A DNA stretch of 64,000 nt from Roseococcus sp. SDR (GTDB lineage Bacteria; Pseudomonadota; Alphaproteobacteria; Acetobacterales; Acetobacteraceae). The notes under the pieces are model-generated. The model ran no database searches and was not told the origin of the DNA. It was given only the letters and a program-made list of their open reading frames with translations. Shown piece by piece: positions 41,143 through 50,422 of this stretch. Numbering within the stretch: position 1 is the first letter of the stretch; each line of letters opens with the position of its first letter. Made by a program: the position numbers and the translations under genes. The stretch covers positions 29,638 through 93,637 of the forward strand of contig NZ_JAHRCU010000019.1 of NCBI RefSeq assembly GCF_019083995.1, in the 5' to 3' direction.

Positions 41143-42180
41143 TCAGCTCCTCCGCCGGCGCTCCGCCGCCTCTTCCCGGCGCATATCCACCAGGAACTGG
41201 AACTGCGCATGCGTCACTTCGCGATAGCCGGTGCCGCCGCCGCGCTCGATCTGCTGGTAGATCGTCGGGTGCGTCTTCGGCAGCGCCAGGTGGAAGTTCA
41301 CGATGTCGTCGCGGAAGGCGCGCGGCAGGTTGGTGCGCATGGTGATCGGGCCGTTGATGATGGGCTCGCTCTGCCAGATGATGCGCAGATCGCGCATGTT
41401 CAGCATGCCCTTGTCCACCATCGCGCGCAGATTGCCGCGGCTGAAGCCCTCGTTCACATCGCCCTGGCCCGAGGCCCAGGTGACCGCGGCGTCGAACTGC
41501 CGCTGCAGCACGGCGACGACCGCCTGCTCATGCCCGCCGCCGAAGCCGGTGCGGGAGAAATACTGCCCGCTCTCGACGCCGATGCCCTGCCGGCGCAGCG
41601 CGAAGCGCGGCACCAGATAGCCCGAGGTGGAATTGGCATCCGCCCAGGCCAGCGTGCGCCCGCGCATCTGCTCGAGATTGGTGATGCCGCTATCGGCGCG
41701 CGTCACCATCACGGCGATGTAGCTGATGGAACCGTCGCGCTCCTCGGCCACGAGCACGGGCTCGACACCGCCATTGGTGTCGATCCAGGTGCCGGCATAG
41801 ACGGAGGGGCCCATGCTCGCGAACTCGATCTGGCCCGCCGAGAAGGCCTGCAGGACGCCGGCATAGTCACTGGCGGCGAAGAGCCGGACGGGGAGCTGGA
41901 ACGTCTCCTGCAGCAGGGCCTGGTAGGCGCCGAAGCGGCCCATGCGGTCGGCCTCGTTCTCGCCGCCCAGCAGGCCGATGCGGATCTGCGGCACCTGCGC
42001 GGCCCAGGCGCGGCGGCCGGGCTCGGGCATGGTGACATCGGCATCCAGCGTGCGGCGCATGCGCTGGCCGGCCGCGGCTTCCGGCGCCATGGTGGCCGGT
42101 GCGGCGCGCTGTGCGGGGGCGAGTTGCGGCGCCAGGCCAGCGCCGAGCGCCAGGGCGCCGAGGTAGCGGCGGTTGATCAT
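41143..42180 (-). CDS. phnD: Phosphonate-type substrate-binding protein PhnD, paralogue 2
   Basis: A 345-residue periplasmic receptor, the tandem paralogue of the next gene. Both share MPEPGRRAWA, GGENEADRxGRF, RADSGITNLEQMRGRxLAWAD, RTGFGGGHEQAVVAxLQRQ and the end RREEAAxRRRRS. ATG 42180 was chosen because AAGGAG lies about 11 bases upstream; GTG 42192 would place that site too near. A 125-base GC-rich gap before the second phnD holds inverted repeats (see terminator feature), perhaps to set unequal expression. Confidence 0.92.
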   Translation of the reverse strand: MINRRYLGALALGAGLAPQLAPAQRAAPATMAPEAAAGQRMRRTLDADVTMPEPGRRAWAAQVPQIRIGLLGGENEADRMGRFGAYQALLQETFQLPVRLFAASDYAGVLQAFSAGQIEFASMGPSVYAGTWIDTNGGVEPVLVAEERDGSISYIAVMVTRADSGITNLEQMRGRTLAWADANSTSGYLVPRFALRRQGIGVESGQYFSRTGFGGGHEQAVVAVLQRQFDAAVTWASGQGDVNEGFSRGNLRAMVDKGMLNMRDLRIIWQSEPIINGPITMRTNLPRAFRDDIVNFHLALPKTHPTIYQQIERGGGTGYREVTHAQFQFLVDMRREEAAERRRRS

Positions 42181-42206
42181 CGGTCTCGTCACTCCTTCGG
42201 AGGGGG

Positions 42207-43034
42207 TCAGGCCAGCGCCACCTGCGGCCCGAAGCCGTGGGCAGGCGTGGCATTCACGGCGGCAGCCGCCTCGGCCTGGAACTCGGCCTCGGTGATGCCG
42301 TAGATCTGAGTGATGCGCGCGGCATTCAGTTCCGCGGGCGCGCCATCGAAGACGACGCGGCCCTGCTGCATGGCGATGACGCGGGTGCAGTATTCGCGGG
42401 CGGTGTCGAGGTGATGCAGATTCACCATGACGGTCAGCCCATCGCGCCGGTTCACTTCGGCCAGGGCATCCATCACGGTGCGGGCGTTGCGCGGGTCGAG
42501 GCTCGCGATCGGCTCATCGGCCAGGATCAGCCGCGGCTCCTGCATCAGGGCGCGACAGATGGCGACGCGCTGCTGCTGCCCGCCCGAGAGCGTGTCGGCG
42601 CGTTGCAGCGCGGTGGAGAGCAGGTCGAAGCGCTCGAGCGCGGCCAGCGCCATGGCGCGCTCGGCGGGCGAGAACTGGCAGAAGAGGGAACCCAGCCGCG
42701 CCAGCACGCCATGGCGATGGTTGAGGCGGCCGATCAGCACATTGGTCAGCACATCGAGGCGCTGCACCAGATTGAATTGCTGGAAGATCATGGCGCATTC
42801 GGTGCGCCAGTCGCGCAGCGCACGGCCGCTCAGCGCCGTCACGTCGCGCCCGTCGAAGCGGATGCGGCCCTCGGAGGGCTCGGCCAGGCGGTTGATCAGG
42901 CGCAGCAGCGTGGATTTGCCGGCGCCCGAGCGGCCGATCACGCCGACCATCTGGCCCGCTGGGACGGTCAGGCTCACGCCATCCACCGCCTTCACACTGC
43001 CGAAGCGCCGTGTCAGACCCTCGATCTCAAGCAT
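42207..43034 (-). CDS. phnC: Phosphonate-type ABC transporter ATPase PhnC
   Basis: A 275-residue ABC ATPase that powers the PhnE permeases. Walker A is GRSGAGKST (about 34-42), the Q-loop [13 protein letters not shown], signature LSGGQQQR, Walker [14 protein letters not shown], and switch His in [13 protein letters not shown]; the double Gln-run signature and NLHHLD are PhnC hallmarks. Start MLEIEGL at 43034; the longer frame lacks a ribosome site. First gene of the operon, 112 bases divergent from a Bug receptor gene. Confidence 0.95.
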   Translation of the reverse strand: MLEIEGLTRRFGSVKAVDGVSLTVPAGQMVGVIGRSGAGKSTLLRLINRLAEPSEGRIRFDGRDVTALSGRALRDWRTECAMIFQQFNLVQRLDVLTNVLIGRLNHRHGVLARLGSLFCQFSPAERAMALAALERFDLLSTALQRADTLSGGQQQRVAICRALMQEPRLILADEPIASLDPRNARTVMDALAEVNRRDGLTVMVNLHHLDTAREYCTRVIAMQQGRVVFDGAPAELNAARITQIYGITEAEFQAEAAAAVNATPAHGFGPQVALA

Positions 43035-43146
43035 GCCCGCATCCCATCTGCCGGGGCGCGGCATAGTGGGTGTATGTTGCGGCCACATGACGCTTCGGCG
43101 AAGCGAATGTGACGCCGGACTGAACGAGAAGAAAACGGAGGACACC

Positions 43147-44109
43147 ATGTCATCACGCCGCGCCCTGCTGGCCACGCCCGCCCTTCTGGCCCTGCCGGCC
43201 CAGGCGCAGGAGGCCTTCCCCAGCCGCGCCCTGGCCGTCGCCTCGGGCTATGCGCCGGGCGGCGTGACGGATGTGACCAGCCGCGCGGTCGCCGAGCGCA
43301 TGGCGCGCGAGCTCGGCGTACCGGTGGTGATCGAGAACCGCGTGGGGGCGGCGACGGCGGTGGCCAACACGCATGTCGCGCAGGCGCGGCCCGATGGTTA
43401 CACGCTGCTGATGGGCACCTCCACGCTCGCCATCAATCCGGCGCTGCAGCCCAACCTCACGCCCCGCGAACCGATGCGCGAGCTGGTGCCCGTGGGCATG
43501 GTGTTCCGCACCGCCTTCGCGCTGCATGTGAACCCCGCCGTGCCCGCACGCACGACGGAGGAGTTCATCGCCTATTGCCGCGCCAATCCTGGCCGCGTGA
43601 ATTTCGGTTCGAGCGGCACGGGCGCGGTGAACCATCTGGCGCAGGCGCTGCTGGTGGCGCGCACCGGCATTGATGTGGTGCATGTGCCCTTCCGCGGTGG
43701 CGCGCCCGCGCTGATCGAGCTGCGCGCCGGCCGGATCCAGGCGATGTTCCAGGCCCTGCTGGAGGCGCTGCCCACGATGCGTGAGGGCAGCACGCGCGGC
43801 CTTGCCATTTCGTCGCGCGAGCGCAATGCGCTGGTGCCGGACCTGCCGCCCGTGGCCGATGCCGTGCCGGGCTTCGAGGCGGTGTTCTGGCAGGCGCTCT
43901 TCGCGCCCGCCGGCACGCCGGCGCCGGTGCTGGAGCGGCTGGGGGCGGCCTTGCGCGCCGCGACGGATGATCCCGCGCTTCGCTCCCGCATGGCGGAGCA
44001 GGGGGTGGACATCGTGACCGGCGATGCGGCATCGGTGCGCGATCTCCTGGCGCGGGAGACGACCATGTGGGGCGACCTCATCCGCGGCGCCAATATTCGA
44101 CCGGAGTGA
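43147..44109 (+). CDS. Bug/TctC-family solute receptor
   Basis: A 320-residue periplasmic receptor with a twin-arginine-like signal ([20 protein letters not shown]), then [47 protein letters not shown] and [24 protein letters not shown] lies 5 bases before ATG 43147. It is an orphan with no TctA/TctB nearby. A small lipoprotein gene and an acyl-CoA ligase gene follow on the same strand; the ligand may feed the ligase, which is a guess from position. Confidence 0.92.
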   Translation: MSSRRALLATPALLALPAQAQEAFPSRALAVASGYAPGGVTDVTSRAVAERMARELGVPVVIENRVGAATAVANTHVAQARPDGYTLLMGTSTLAINPALQPNLTPREPMRELVPVGMVFRTAFALHVNPAVPARTTEEFIAYCRANPGRVNFGSSGTGAVNHLAQALLVARTGIDVVHVPFRGGAPALIELRAGRIQAMFQALLEALPTMREGSTRGLAISSRERNALVPDLPPVADAVPGFEAVFWQALFAPAGTPAPVLERLGAALRAATDDPALRSRMAEQGVDIVTGDAASVRDLLARETTMWGDLIRGANIRPE

Positions 44110-44114
44110 CGACG

Positions 44115-44375
44115 ATGCGCCTTCTCCCGATCGGCCTGATGCTCCTGCTGGGCGCCTGCGCCAATGTGGACACCTCGCCCGGTTCCTCCGGCGTGCCGGA
44201 CATGCCCTTCGGCCCGCCGAGTTTCCAGCGCGGTTATCAGACCACGAGCGGGCAGATCGTCCTCGATCGCGAGCTGACGCCGAACGATCCGCGCCGCTTC
44301 GACCTGCCGCCCTCGAACAACCCGCGCCCCTTCGCGCCGCCGCCGGCCGGCGATCCGCGCCGCCTGGGCTGGTAG
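44115..44375 (+). CDS. Small proline-rich lipoprotein, unknown function
   Basis: An 86-residue protein with a lipoprotein signal (IGLMLLLGAC, lipobox Cys about 15). The mature part is Pro/Arg-rich with an anchoring-like tail RRLGW. I recognise no family. It begins 5 bases past the Bug receptor stop and is probably cotranscribed. It resembles the other small lipoprotein gene at 23.4 kb only in composition. Confidence 0.7.
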   Translation: MRLLPIGLMLLLGACANVDTSPGSSGVPDMPFGPPSFQRGYQTTSGQIVLDRELTPNDPRRFDLPPSNNPRPFAPPPAGDPRRLGW

Positions 44376-44451
44376 CGCGCCCTGCGGGCATGGACGGCGC
44401 GGCCCTGCCTGCGCCAGGATGCCTTCCAAAGAACGACCAGGGAGGACCACC

Positions 44452-46077
44452 ATGCTCGGCCTGATGCAGGAGCACCCGCTCCTCGTCTCCTCGATCCTGC
44501 GCCATGCGGCGCGGCACCATGCGGGGGCGAAGATCGTCTCGGTGGATCCGGAGGGCGCGGTGACGCGCGGGACATGGCCGGAGGTGGAGCACGGGGCGAA
44601 GCGCCTGGCCCAGGCGCTCACCCGGCTCGGCGTGAAGCCGGGCGACCGGGTCGCGACCATGAGCTGGAATTCCCGCGCGCATCTGGAGGTGTATTACGCC
44701 GTCTCCGGCATGGGGGCCGTGCTGCACACGGTGAACCCGCGCCTCTTCGCCGACCAGATCGCCTATATCCTGGCCGATGCCGGGGATGTGGTGGTCTTCG
44801 TGGACCCCTCCGTCCTGCCCGCGCTGACCGCGGTGGCCGATCGCCTGCCGCCCTCGCTGCGCGCCGTGGTGCTGATGGGCCCGGCGCCCAAGCCTGACCT
44901 GCCCGTGCCGGTGCTGGACCAGGCCGCGCTGATCGCCGCCGAGGATGGCGACCATGCCTGGCCGGAGCTGGAGGAACGCGCTGCCTCCTCGCTCTGCTAC
45001 ACCTCGGGCACGACCGGCATGCCCAAGGGCGTGCTCTATTCGCACCGCTCCACCGTGCTGCACGCCATGTCCGCCATCCAGCCCGATGTCTTCGCGCTCG
45101 GCGCGCGGGATGTGGCGATGCCGGTGGTGCCGATGTTCCACGTCAACGCCTGGTCCATCCCCTATGCCTCGGCCATGGTGGGCGCCTCGCTGGTGCTGCC
45201 GGGGCCCAAGCTCGACCCGGCCAGCCTGTTCAAGCTCTTCGAGGAGGAGCGGGTCACCTTCTCGGCCGGCGTGCCCACCATCTGGACCATGCTGCTGGCC
45301 TGGCTGCGGGCTGACCCTTCGCGCAGATTCACCGCCCCGCCGCGGCTGGTGGTGGGCGGGACGGCGCTGCCGGTCCCCATCACCACAGGTTTCCTGCGCG
45401 AATATGGCGTTCCCATCCTGCATGCCTGGGGCATGACGGAGCTGAGCCCGCTCGGTGCGCTGAACTCCCGCAAGGCCGAGACGGCGGAATGGGACGAGGA
45501 TCGCTGGCTGGCCTATAGCCGCAAGCAGGGCCGCCCGCCCTTCGGCGTGGATTTCCGCATCCTCGACAGCGCGGGGAAGCCCATCGCGCGGGACGAGGTG
45601 GCCTTCGGCGAGCTGGAGGTGCAGGGCCACTGGGTCGCCGCCAGCTACTTCAACCATCCGGATGACCCGGCCTTCAGCGACGACGGCTGGTTCTCGACCG
45701 GCGATGTGGTGACGGAGGATGCGCTCGGCGCCATCGAGATCGTGGACCGCGCGAAGGACGTCATCAAATCCGGCGGCGAATGGATCAGCTCCATCACGCT
45801 GGAGAACATGGCGCTGGCACACCCCGATGTCGCGCTGGCGGCGGCCATCGGCGTGCGCCATCCGAAATGGGATGAGCGGCCGCTGCTCCTGGTGGTGCGG
45901 AAGCCCGGGACCAACCCGACGGCCGAGAGCATCCTGGCCGTGCTGGAGGGCAAGATCGCCAAGTGGTGGATGCCGGACCGTGTGGAATTCGTGGACACGC
46001 TGCCGATGACCGCCACCGGCAAGCTCTGGAAGGCGGAGCTGAAGCGCCAGTTCAAGGATTACGCGCTGGAGGGGTGA
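44452..46077 (+). CDS. Fatty-acyl-CoA ligase (AMP-binding)
   Basis: A 541-residue adenylate-forming enzyme that joins a carboxylic acid to CoA. The P-loop-like A3 motif is CYTSGTTGMPKGV (about 183-195), with A5 HAWGMTELSPLGALN, A7 DGWFSTGDVV, A8 IVDRAKDVIKSGGEWISSITLEN and the C-terminal catalytic Lys in PMTATGKLWK. It resembles medium/long-chain ligases. GGAGG lies 6 bases before ATG 44452, which overrides a longer open frame. It converges on the NMT1-type receptor gene. Confidence 0.94.
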   Translation: MLGLMQEHPLLVSSILRHAARHHAGAKIVSVDPEGAVTRGTWPEVEHGAKRLAQALTRLGVKPGDRVATMSWNSRAHLEVYYAVSGMGAVLHTVNPRLFADQIAYILADAGDVVVFVDPSVLPALTAVADRLPPSLRAVVLMGPAPKPDLPVPVLDQAALIAAEDGDHAWPELEERAASSLCYTSGTTGMPKGVLYSHRSTVLHAMSAIQPDVFALGARDVAMPVVPMFHVNAWSIPYASAMVGASLVLPGPKLDPASLFKLFEEERVTFSAGVPTIWTMLLAWLRADPSRRFTAPPRLVVGGTALPVPITTGFLREYGVPILHAWGMTELSPLGALNSRKAETAEWDEDRWLAYSRKQGRPPFGVDFRILDSAGKPIARDEVAFGELEVQGHWVAASYFNHPDDPAFSDDGWFSTGDVVTEDALGAIEIVDRAKDVIKSGGEWISSITLENMALAHPDVALAAAIGVRHPKWDERPLLLVVRKPGTNPTAESILAVLEGKIAKWWMPDRVEFVDTLPMTATGKLWKAELKRQFKDYALEG

Positions 46078-46081
46078 GGCC

Positions 46082-47155
46082 TCAGCCCAGCAGCGCGGCG
46101 AAGGGGGCGATCTTGCTCCGCACCTCCGCCCATTCGGCGGCGCTCAGCTTCACCTTGCCGGCGAAGCGGTTGCTGATGAGCGTCTCCGTCTCCGGCCGCC
46201 GCCCGCCCTCGGCGCCGCCGAACTCCATCACGAGGTCGGTCATGCGGGACCAGCGGGCGAAGTCGGTCCAGCCCAGGCCGTTCTCCATCGCCTCGGGCTG
46301 CAGCATCGTGGATTGCATGATGCCCTGGCTGAGCCGCGCATTGTCGCGCCCGCCGGCCGTGATGCCGATCTCGGGCACCTGGCGGATCAGCATGTCCAGC
46401 GCGCGGTCGGGCTCGCGCAGCTGGAAGGCGGCGGCCTCCAGCAGGGCATCCACCACGCGCTCGCAGAGATCGGGGCTGCGCTGGAGGATCTCGGGGCGCG
46501 TGGTGATCACGTTCGCGTAGAATTGCAGCCCGACGGCGGAGAAGAGCATCAGCCGGTGCGGCGCGTTCTGCGCCATCATGACCGGGATGGAGGAGGAGCC
46601 GATGCCCGAGCCCGCATCCACCTGGCGGTCGATGATGGTGCGCTCGAAGACGCGGTTGTCCACCTGCTGCATGGTGATGCGCGAGGCATCCACGCCGGCG
46701 AGGCGCAGATAGGCCGGGATGAAGGGCGCATCCACGCCGGCCGGCACGATGGCGAGGCGCCGGCCTTCCAGGTCCTTCGGCGAGCGGATCGGCGAATCCT
46801 GCCGCAGCAGGATGCCCATGGTCATGTCGTAGTTCACGGTGGCCAGCCCCACCAGGGGCAGGCCGCGCGCCGCGTTCAGGATGACGGAGCTCGCCCCCAC
46901 CAGGCCGAATTCGAACTGGTTCTGCGCGATGGCCTGGGCGGCGGCGTTGGAGCCGAAGCCGCGGGTCACGCTCGCCTCGATGCCGCGGTTGCGGAAGCTG
47001 CCCATCTCGCGCGCCACATAGGCATAGGCGGTGGCACCCTGCGCCAGCCAGGGCAGGGTCAGGCGGATCGGCGTCAGCGTCTGCGCCAGCACGGCGGGGG
47101 CGGCGAGGCTGCCGCCCATGGCGGCCAGCAGGGTGCGGCGGGGGGTCTGCATCAT
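46082..47155 (-). CDS. NMT1/SsuA-type ABC substrate-binding protein
   Basis: A 357-residue periplasmic receptor of the nitrate/sulfonate/taurine type. A Tat-like signal (TPRRTLLAAMGGSLAAPAVLAQ) is followed by IRLTLPWLAQGATAYAYVAREMG, NQFEFGLVGASSV, and VPAGVDAPFIPAYL. ABC permease and ATPase genes are not adjacent. It is translationally coupled to the PhyH gene (ATGA overlap), so both probably serve one compound; which one is not evident. Confidence 0.88.
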   Translation of the reverse strand: MMQTPRRTLLAAMGGSLAAPAVLAQTLTPIRLTLPWLAQGATAYAYVAREMGSFRNRGIEASVTRGFGSNAAAQAIAQNQFEFGLVGASSVILNAARGLPLVGLATVNYDMTMGILLRQDSPIRSPKDLEGRRLAIVPAGVDAPFIPAYLRLAGVDASRITMQQVDNRVFERTIIDRQVDAGSGIGSSSIPVMMAQNAPHRLMLFSAVGLQFYANVITTRPEILQRSPDLCERVVDALLEAAAFQLREPDRALDMLIRQVPEIGITAGGRDNARLSQGIMQSTMLQPEAMENGLGWTDFARWSRMTDLVMEFGGAEGGRRPETETLISNRFAGKVKLSAAEWAEVRSKIAPFAALLG

Positions 47156-47982
47156 TCCACGGGCTCCATGTCGGCGGCCTGGAGGATGTCGCCATCCTTG
47201 TACTCGCCCCAGGCCGCGGCGAGCTGCGCCATGCTGGCAGGATCGAGGTCGCGCGCCGGCAGGTTGTCGGTGTCCCAATGGCCGTAGGTGTCCACGCCCC
47301 GCACCAGCGTCGCGGGGCGGCGGCCGATGGTCGAGCGCACATGCGTCGGGATGTAGAAGAAGGCGAAGCCGATGCGGCGATCCCCCGCGCGGTTGGGCAG
47401 GGAGGAATGCGCCGTGCGCTCGTGATGCAGCGAGAACTGCCCGGCCGCGAGCGGCATGGAGACGGCGAGGCTTTCGTCGATGCCCTGAATTTCCTGCCCC
47501 TTGGCCAGCATGTTGTCGGCCGCGAAGGTCTCGACATGCTTGAGGTCGGGTTGGAGGTGGCTGCCGGGCACCACGCGCAGGCAGCCATGCGCCTCGCTCG
47601 CCTCGGTCAGCGCGACCCAGGCCGTCACCTCCTCATGCGGGGAGAGGCCGAAATAGGCGGAATCCTGATGCCAGGAGACATAGCGCGGATCGCCGCCATC
47701 CTTGGCGAAGATGCTGGCGCCGAAGAGCAGGATATTGGGGCCGATCACATCCTCCACCGCGTCCAGGATGCGCGGGTTGCGGCCGAGATCCACGAGCCAG
47801 GGAAAGGGCAGGTGGCCCTTGATCTTGAGCGTGCGGTTGGCGTCGTGCCCGACGCTCGCCTCATAGGCCTCGATGCGGCGGCGATATTCGAAAGCCTGCG
47901 AGGGCTCGATCGCGGTGAAGGGGAAGGCATAGCCCTGGCTGCGGAACTGCTCGACCTGGGCCGGGGTCAGATGCTTCGGCAT
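47152..47982 (-). CDS. Phytanoyl-CoA dioxygenase family oxygenase (PhyH)
   Basis: A 276-residue 2-oxoglutarate/Fe(II) oxygenase of the PhyH superfamily. The iron ligands are the HQD of SWHQDSAYFG and a distal His in SLHHERTAHSSLPNRAGDRR, where the Arg binds 2-oxoglutarate. WVALTEASEAHGCLRVVPGSH is also typical. AGGAG lies 7 bases before ATG 47982. The adjoining receptor and the 221-base divergent gap to a peptide-type receptor suggest uptake and hydroxylation of an organic compound. Confidence 0.9.
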   Translation of the reverse strand: MPKHLTPAQVEQFRSQGYAFPFTAIEPSQAFEYRRRIEAYEASVGHDANRTLKIKGHLPFPWLVDLGRNPRILDAVEDVIGPNILLFGASIFAKDGGDPRYVSWHQDSAYFGLSPHEEVTAWVALTEASEAHGCLRVVPGSHLQPDLKHVETFAADNMLAKGQEIQGIDESLAVSMPLAAGQFSLHHERTAHSSLPNRAGDRRIGFAFFYIPTHVRSTIGRRPATLVRGVDTYGHWDTDNLPARDLDPASMAQLAAAWGEYKDGDILQAADMEPVE

Positions 47983-48203
47983 GGCGTGCTCCTGCGGTGG
48001 CGCGCTCGCGATGCAAGACGGGTGCCAGGGGAAAGCGCCCGGCTGCCATGGCCTGGGCAGGGCCGCATTTTCGCGATCCCGGGCAATTTGCCGCTTTTCT
48101 ACTCAGATGCCCGCCTCCCGGGAGCGAAACGGCTGTCCGAAGCCCTTGCTGTGGGCAATCGCCGCTGGTCGTATGCCGCGACCAAAAATCCCGGAGGGGC
48201 ATC

Positions 48204-49829
48204 ATGAGGTTCACGCTCAAGGCCGCAACTTGGAAGGTGATGGGGCTCGGCATGGCCGCGACCCTCATGGCGCTTCCCGCCATCGCCCAGCAGACGCCGC
48301 AGAGGACGCTGCGCATCGCCATGACGGCGGCCGATGTGCCGACCACCACCGGCATGCCGAACAACGGCTTCGAGGGGATGCGCTTCCTCGGCTATCCGGT
48401 CTTCGAAGGCCTGGTGCTCTGGGATCTCTCCAGCGCCGACCGCCCCGCCGGGCTGCGCCCTGGCCTTGCGGAATCCTGGCGCCAGGACCCGAACGACCCG
48501 CAGACCTGGCTCTTCACCCTGCGCGAGGGCGTCCGCTTCCATGACGGCACGCCGTTCAATGCGGATGCGGTGATCTGGAACCTCGAGCGCTACTTCAACA
48601 ACCAGTCGCCGCAATTCGAGGCGCAGGGCTCCGCCATCACCCGTGCCCGCATCCCGATCATGGAGAGCTACCGCAAGGTGGATGAGCGGACGATCGCCTT
48701 CCGCACCAACCGCGTCGCCTCCTACTTCCCCTATATGGCGGTCTATATCCTCTTCACCTCGCCGAAGAGCTTCGAGGATGGCGGGCGCGACTGGGCGCGG
48801 GTTGCGGCCCTGCCGCCGGCCGGCACCGGGCCCTTCCGCCTCAGCCGCTTCGTACCGCGCACCTCGGCCGAGCTGTCCAAGAACGAGCAATACTGGGACC
48901 GCACGCGCATCCCGCGGCTGGACCGCGTGCTGCTGCTGCCCATGCCGGAGGCGACGACGCGCCTCGCCGCGCTGCGCTCCGGGCAGGTGGACTGGATCGA
49001 GGTGCCGCCGCCCGATGCCATCCCCTCGCTGCGGCAGGCGGGCTTCAACATCACCACGGGCAGCTACCCGCATGTCTGGCCCTGGTTCTTCCAGATGGGT
49101 GGCGAGACGCCCTTCCGCGATGTGCGCGTGCGCCAGGGCCTGAACTACTGCGTGGACCGGGCGGGGCTGGTGCAGCTCTTGAACGGCACGGCGGAGCCGA
49201 GCGTGGGCTGGCTCAAGCCCAATGACCCGAATTTCGGCACGCCGCAGAACCGCTACACCTTCGACCCCGCCCGCGGCCGCGCGCTGCTGGCCGAAGCCGG
49301 CTTCAACGCGCAGCGCCCGCTGAGCTTCAAGGTGATGATCAGCACCTCGGGCTCGGGCCAGATGCTGCCGCTGCCGATGAACGAGTTCCTGCAGCAGAAC
49401 CTCCGCCAGGCCTGCGGCGTGAACGTCACCTTCGAGGTGACGGAGTGGAACACGCTGCTGCAGGCCACGCGCAGCCCGCCGGGCGCGCCGGTGCTGGCCG
49501 GTTCGCTGGCGCTCAATCCCTCCTCGCCATCCAGCGACCCGAGCGTGGCCGCGCGCTACTTCCTGCAGGCCTTCACGCCGCCCAACGGCTTCAACTGGCC
49601 GCAGTTCAATGACCCGGAGTTCGAGACGGCCTTCGCCGCGCTCGAGCGCGCGACGAATGAGAGCGAGTTCAACGCGGCCTATGCCCGGGCGCATGCGCGC
49701 CTCGTGGACAATCCGCCCTGGCTCTACATCGTGCATGACCTGAATCCGCGCGCCATGCATCGCCGGGTGCGGGGCTTCACCAGCGCGCAATCCTGGTTCC
49801 AGGACCTCGTGCCGGTGGATATTCAATGA
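48204..49829 (+). CDS. Peptide/nickel-type ABC substrate-binding protein (SBP_bac_5)
   Basis: A 541-residue periplasmic receptor of the dipeptide/oligopeptide family. After a Sec signal (MAATLMALPAIAQQ) come WLFTLREGVRFHDGTPFNADAVIWNLERY, RLAALRSGQVDWIEVPPP and DVRVRQGLNYCVDRAGLVQLLNGTA. No Opp/Dpp permease genes adjoin it. GGAGG lies 6 bases before ATG 48204. A weak hairpin terminator follows. Ligand unknown. Confidence 0.93.
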   Translation: MRFTLKAATWKVMGLGMAATLMALPAIAQQTPQRTLRIAMTAADVPTTTGMPNNGFEGMRFLGYPVFEGLVLWDLSSADRPAGLRPGLAESWRQDPNDPQTWLFTLREGVRFHDGTPFNADAVIWNLERYFNNQSPQFEAQGSAITRARIPIMESYRKVDERTIAFRTNRVASYFPYMAVYILFTSPKSFEDGGRDWARVAALPPAGTGPFRLSRFVPRTSAELSKNEQYWDRTRIPRLDRVLLLPMPEATTRLAALRSGQVDWIEVPPPDAIPSLRQAGFNITTGSYPHVWPWFFQMGGETPFRDVRVRQGLNYCVDRAGLVQLLNGTAEPSVGWLKPNDPNFGTPQNRYTFDPARGRALLAEAGFNAQRPLSFKVMISTSGSGQMLPLPMNEFLQQNLRQACGVNVTFEVTEWNTLLQATRSPPGAPVLAGSLALNPSSPSSDPSVAARYFLQAFTPPNGFNWPQFNDPEFETAFAALERATNESEFNAAYARAHARLVDNPPWLYIVHDLNPRAMHRRVRGFTSAQSWFQDLVPVDIQ

Positions 49830-49838
49830 TCCCCAAAG

Positions 49839-49855
49839 AAACGCTGCGCGTTTTT
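49839..49855 (+). terminator. Small hairpin plus T-run after SBP gene
   Basis: AAACGC (49839-49844), loop TGC and GCGTTT run into TTTTT (49851-49855), 10 bases past the SBP stop. The short stem makes it a weak intrinsic terminator. Confidence 0.55.
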
Positions 49856-49898
49856 CCGGGGGGGCCGGATTGGCGCTGAGCCTGTGAGTGGGGTTCAT

Positions 49899-49923
49899 CC
49901 TCCGGTGGCGAAGCCACCGGAGG
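49899..49923. repeat. Perfect 11-bp inverted repeat
   Basis: CCTCCGGTGGC and GCCACCGGAGG with loop GAA lie in the 202-base gap before the NIPSNAP gene. There is no T-run on either side. The rest of that gap is G-rich with no gene I can support. Confidence 0.7.
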
Positions 49924-50031
49924 GCCACGGGGGGCGGATCGCGGGGGCGGTCCGCCCTTCTTGCTTCGGGGGTGCTATGCCCCCTTGTGGATTTCGCGGA
50001 TCATGTCGGGGTTGTTCTGGAGGAAATCCCG

Positions 50032-50367
50032 ATGATCGTTGACCTGCGCATCTACACCTGCCTGCCGAACCGCATGGCGGATTTCGTGAAGCTCTATGAG
50101 GAGAAGGCCTGGCCGCTCCAGCTCAAATACCTGGAGAACTGCCTGGGCTGGTACACCACCGTGGAAGGCGAGCTGAACACCGTCGTCCATCTCTGGGGCT
50201 ACAAGGACCAGGGCGACCGCGAGCAGCGCCGCGCGGCGATGGCCGCCGACCCGGCCTGGGGCGCCTATCTGAAGGCGGCGGCCGAGGGCGGCATGCTGAT
50301 CAAGATGGAAAACCGCATCGTGAAGGAAGCGCCGCACTTCACGGCCTTCAAGGCGAAGAGGGGCTGA
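50032..50367 (+). CDS. NIPSNAP family protein
   Basis: A 111-residue cytoplasmic, ferredoxin-fold protein of the NIPSNAP family. It opens IVDLRIYTCLPNRMADFVKLYEE and has the family's LGWYTTVEGELNTVVHLWGYKD and REQRRAAMAADPAWGAYL. Bacterial members have no agreed function. GGAGGAAAT ribosome site precedes ATG 50032. It is followed by a strong convergent hairpin shared with the superoxide dismutase gene. Confidence 0.92.
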   Translation: MIVDLRIYTCLPNRMADFVKLYEEKAWPLQLKYLENCLGWYTTVEGELNTVVHLWGYKDQGDREQRRAAMAADPAWGAYLKAAAEGGMLIKMENRIVKEAPHFTAFKAKRG

Positions 50368-50392
50368 ACGGCCCTTCCCGCCGCGCTTGCAG

Positions 50393-50416
50393 CAAGGGGG
50401 GCCGCGGCCCCCCTTG
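50393..50416. terminator. Bidirectional hairpin between NIPSNAP and SOD genes
   Basis: CAAGGGGGGCC (50393-50403) and GGCCCCCCTTG (50406-50416) form an 11-bp perfect stem in the 55-base convergent gap. No clear U-tract, so strength is uncertain. Confidence 0.6.
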
Positions 50417-50422
50417 TGATTC

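Noticed and set aside
44574..44897. An extra frame within the acyl-CoA ligase gene.
   Set aside because: It is an overlapping shadow; the ligase frame holds all catalytic motifs.
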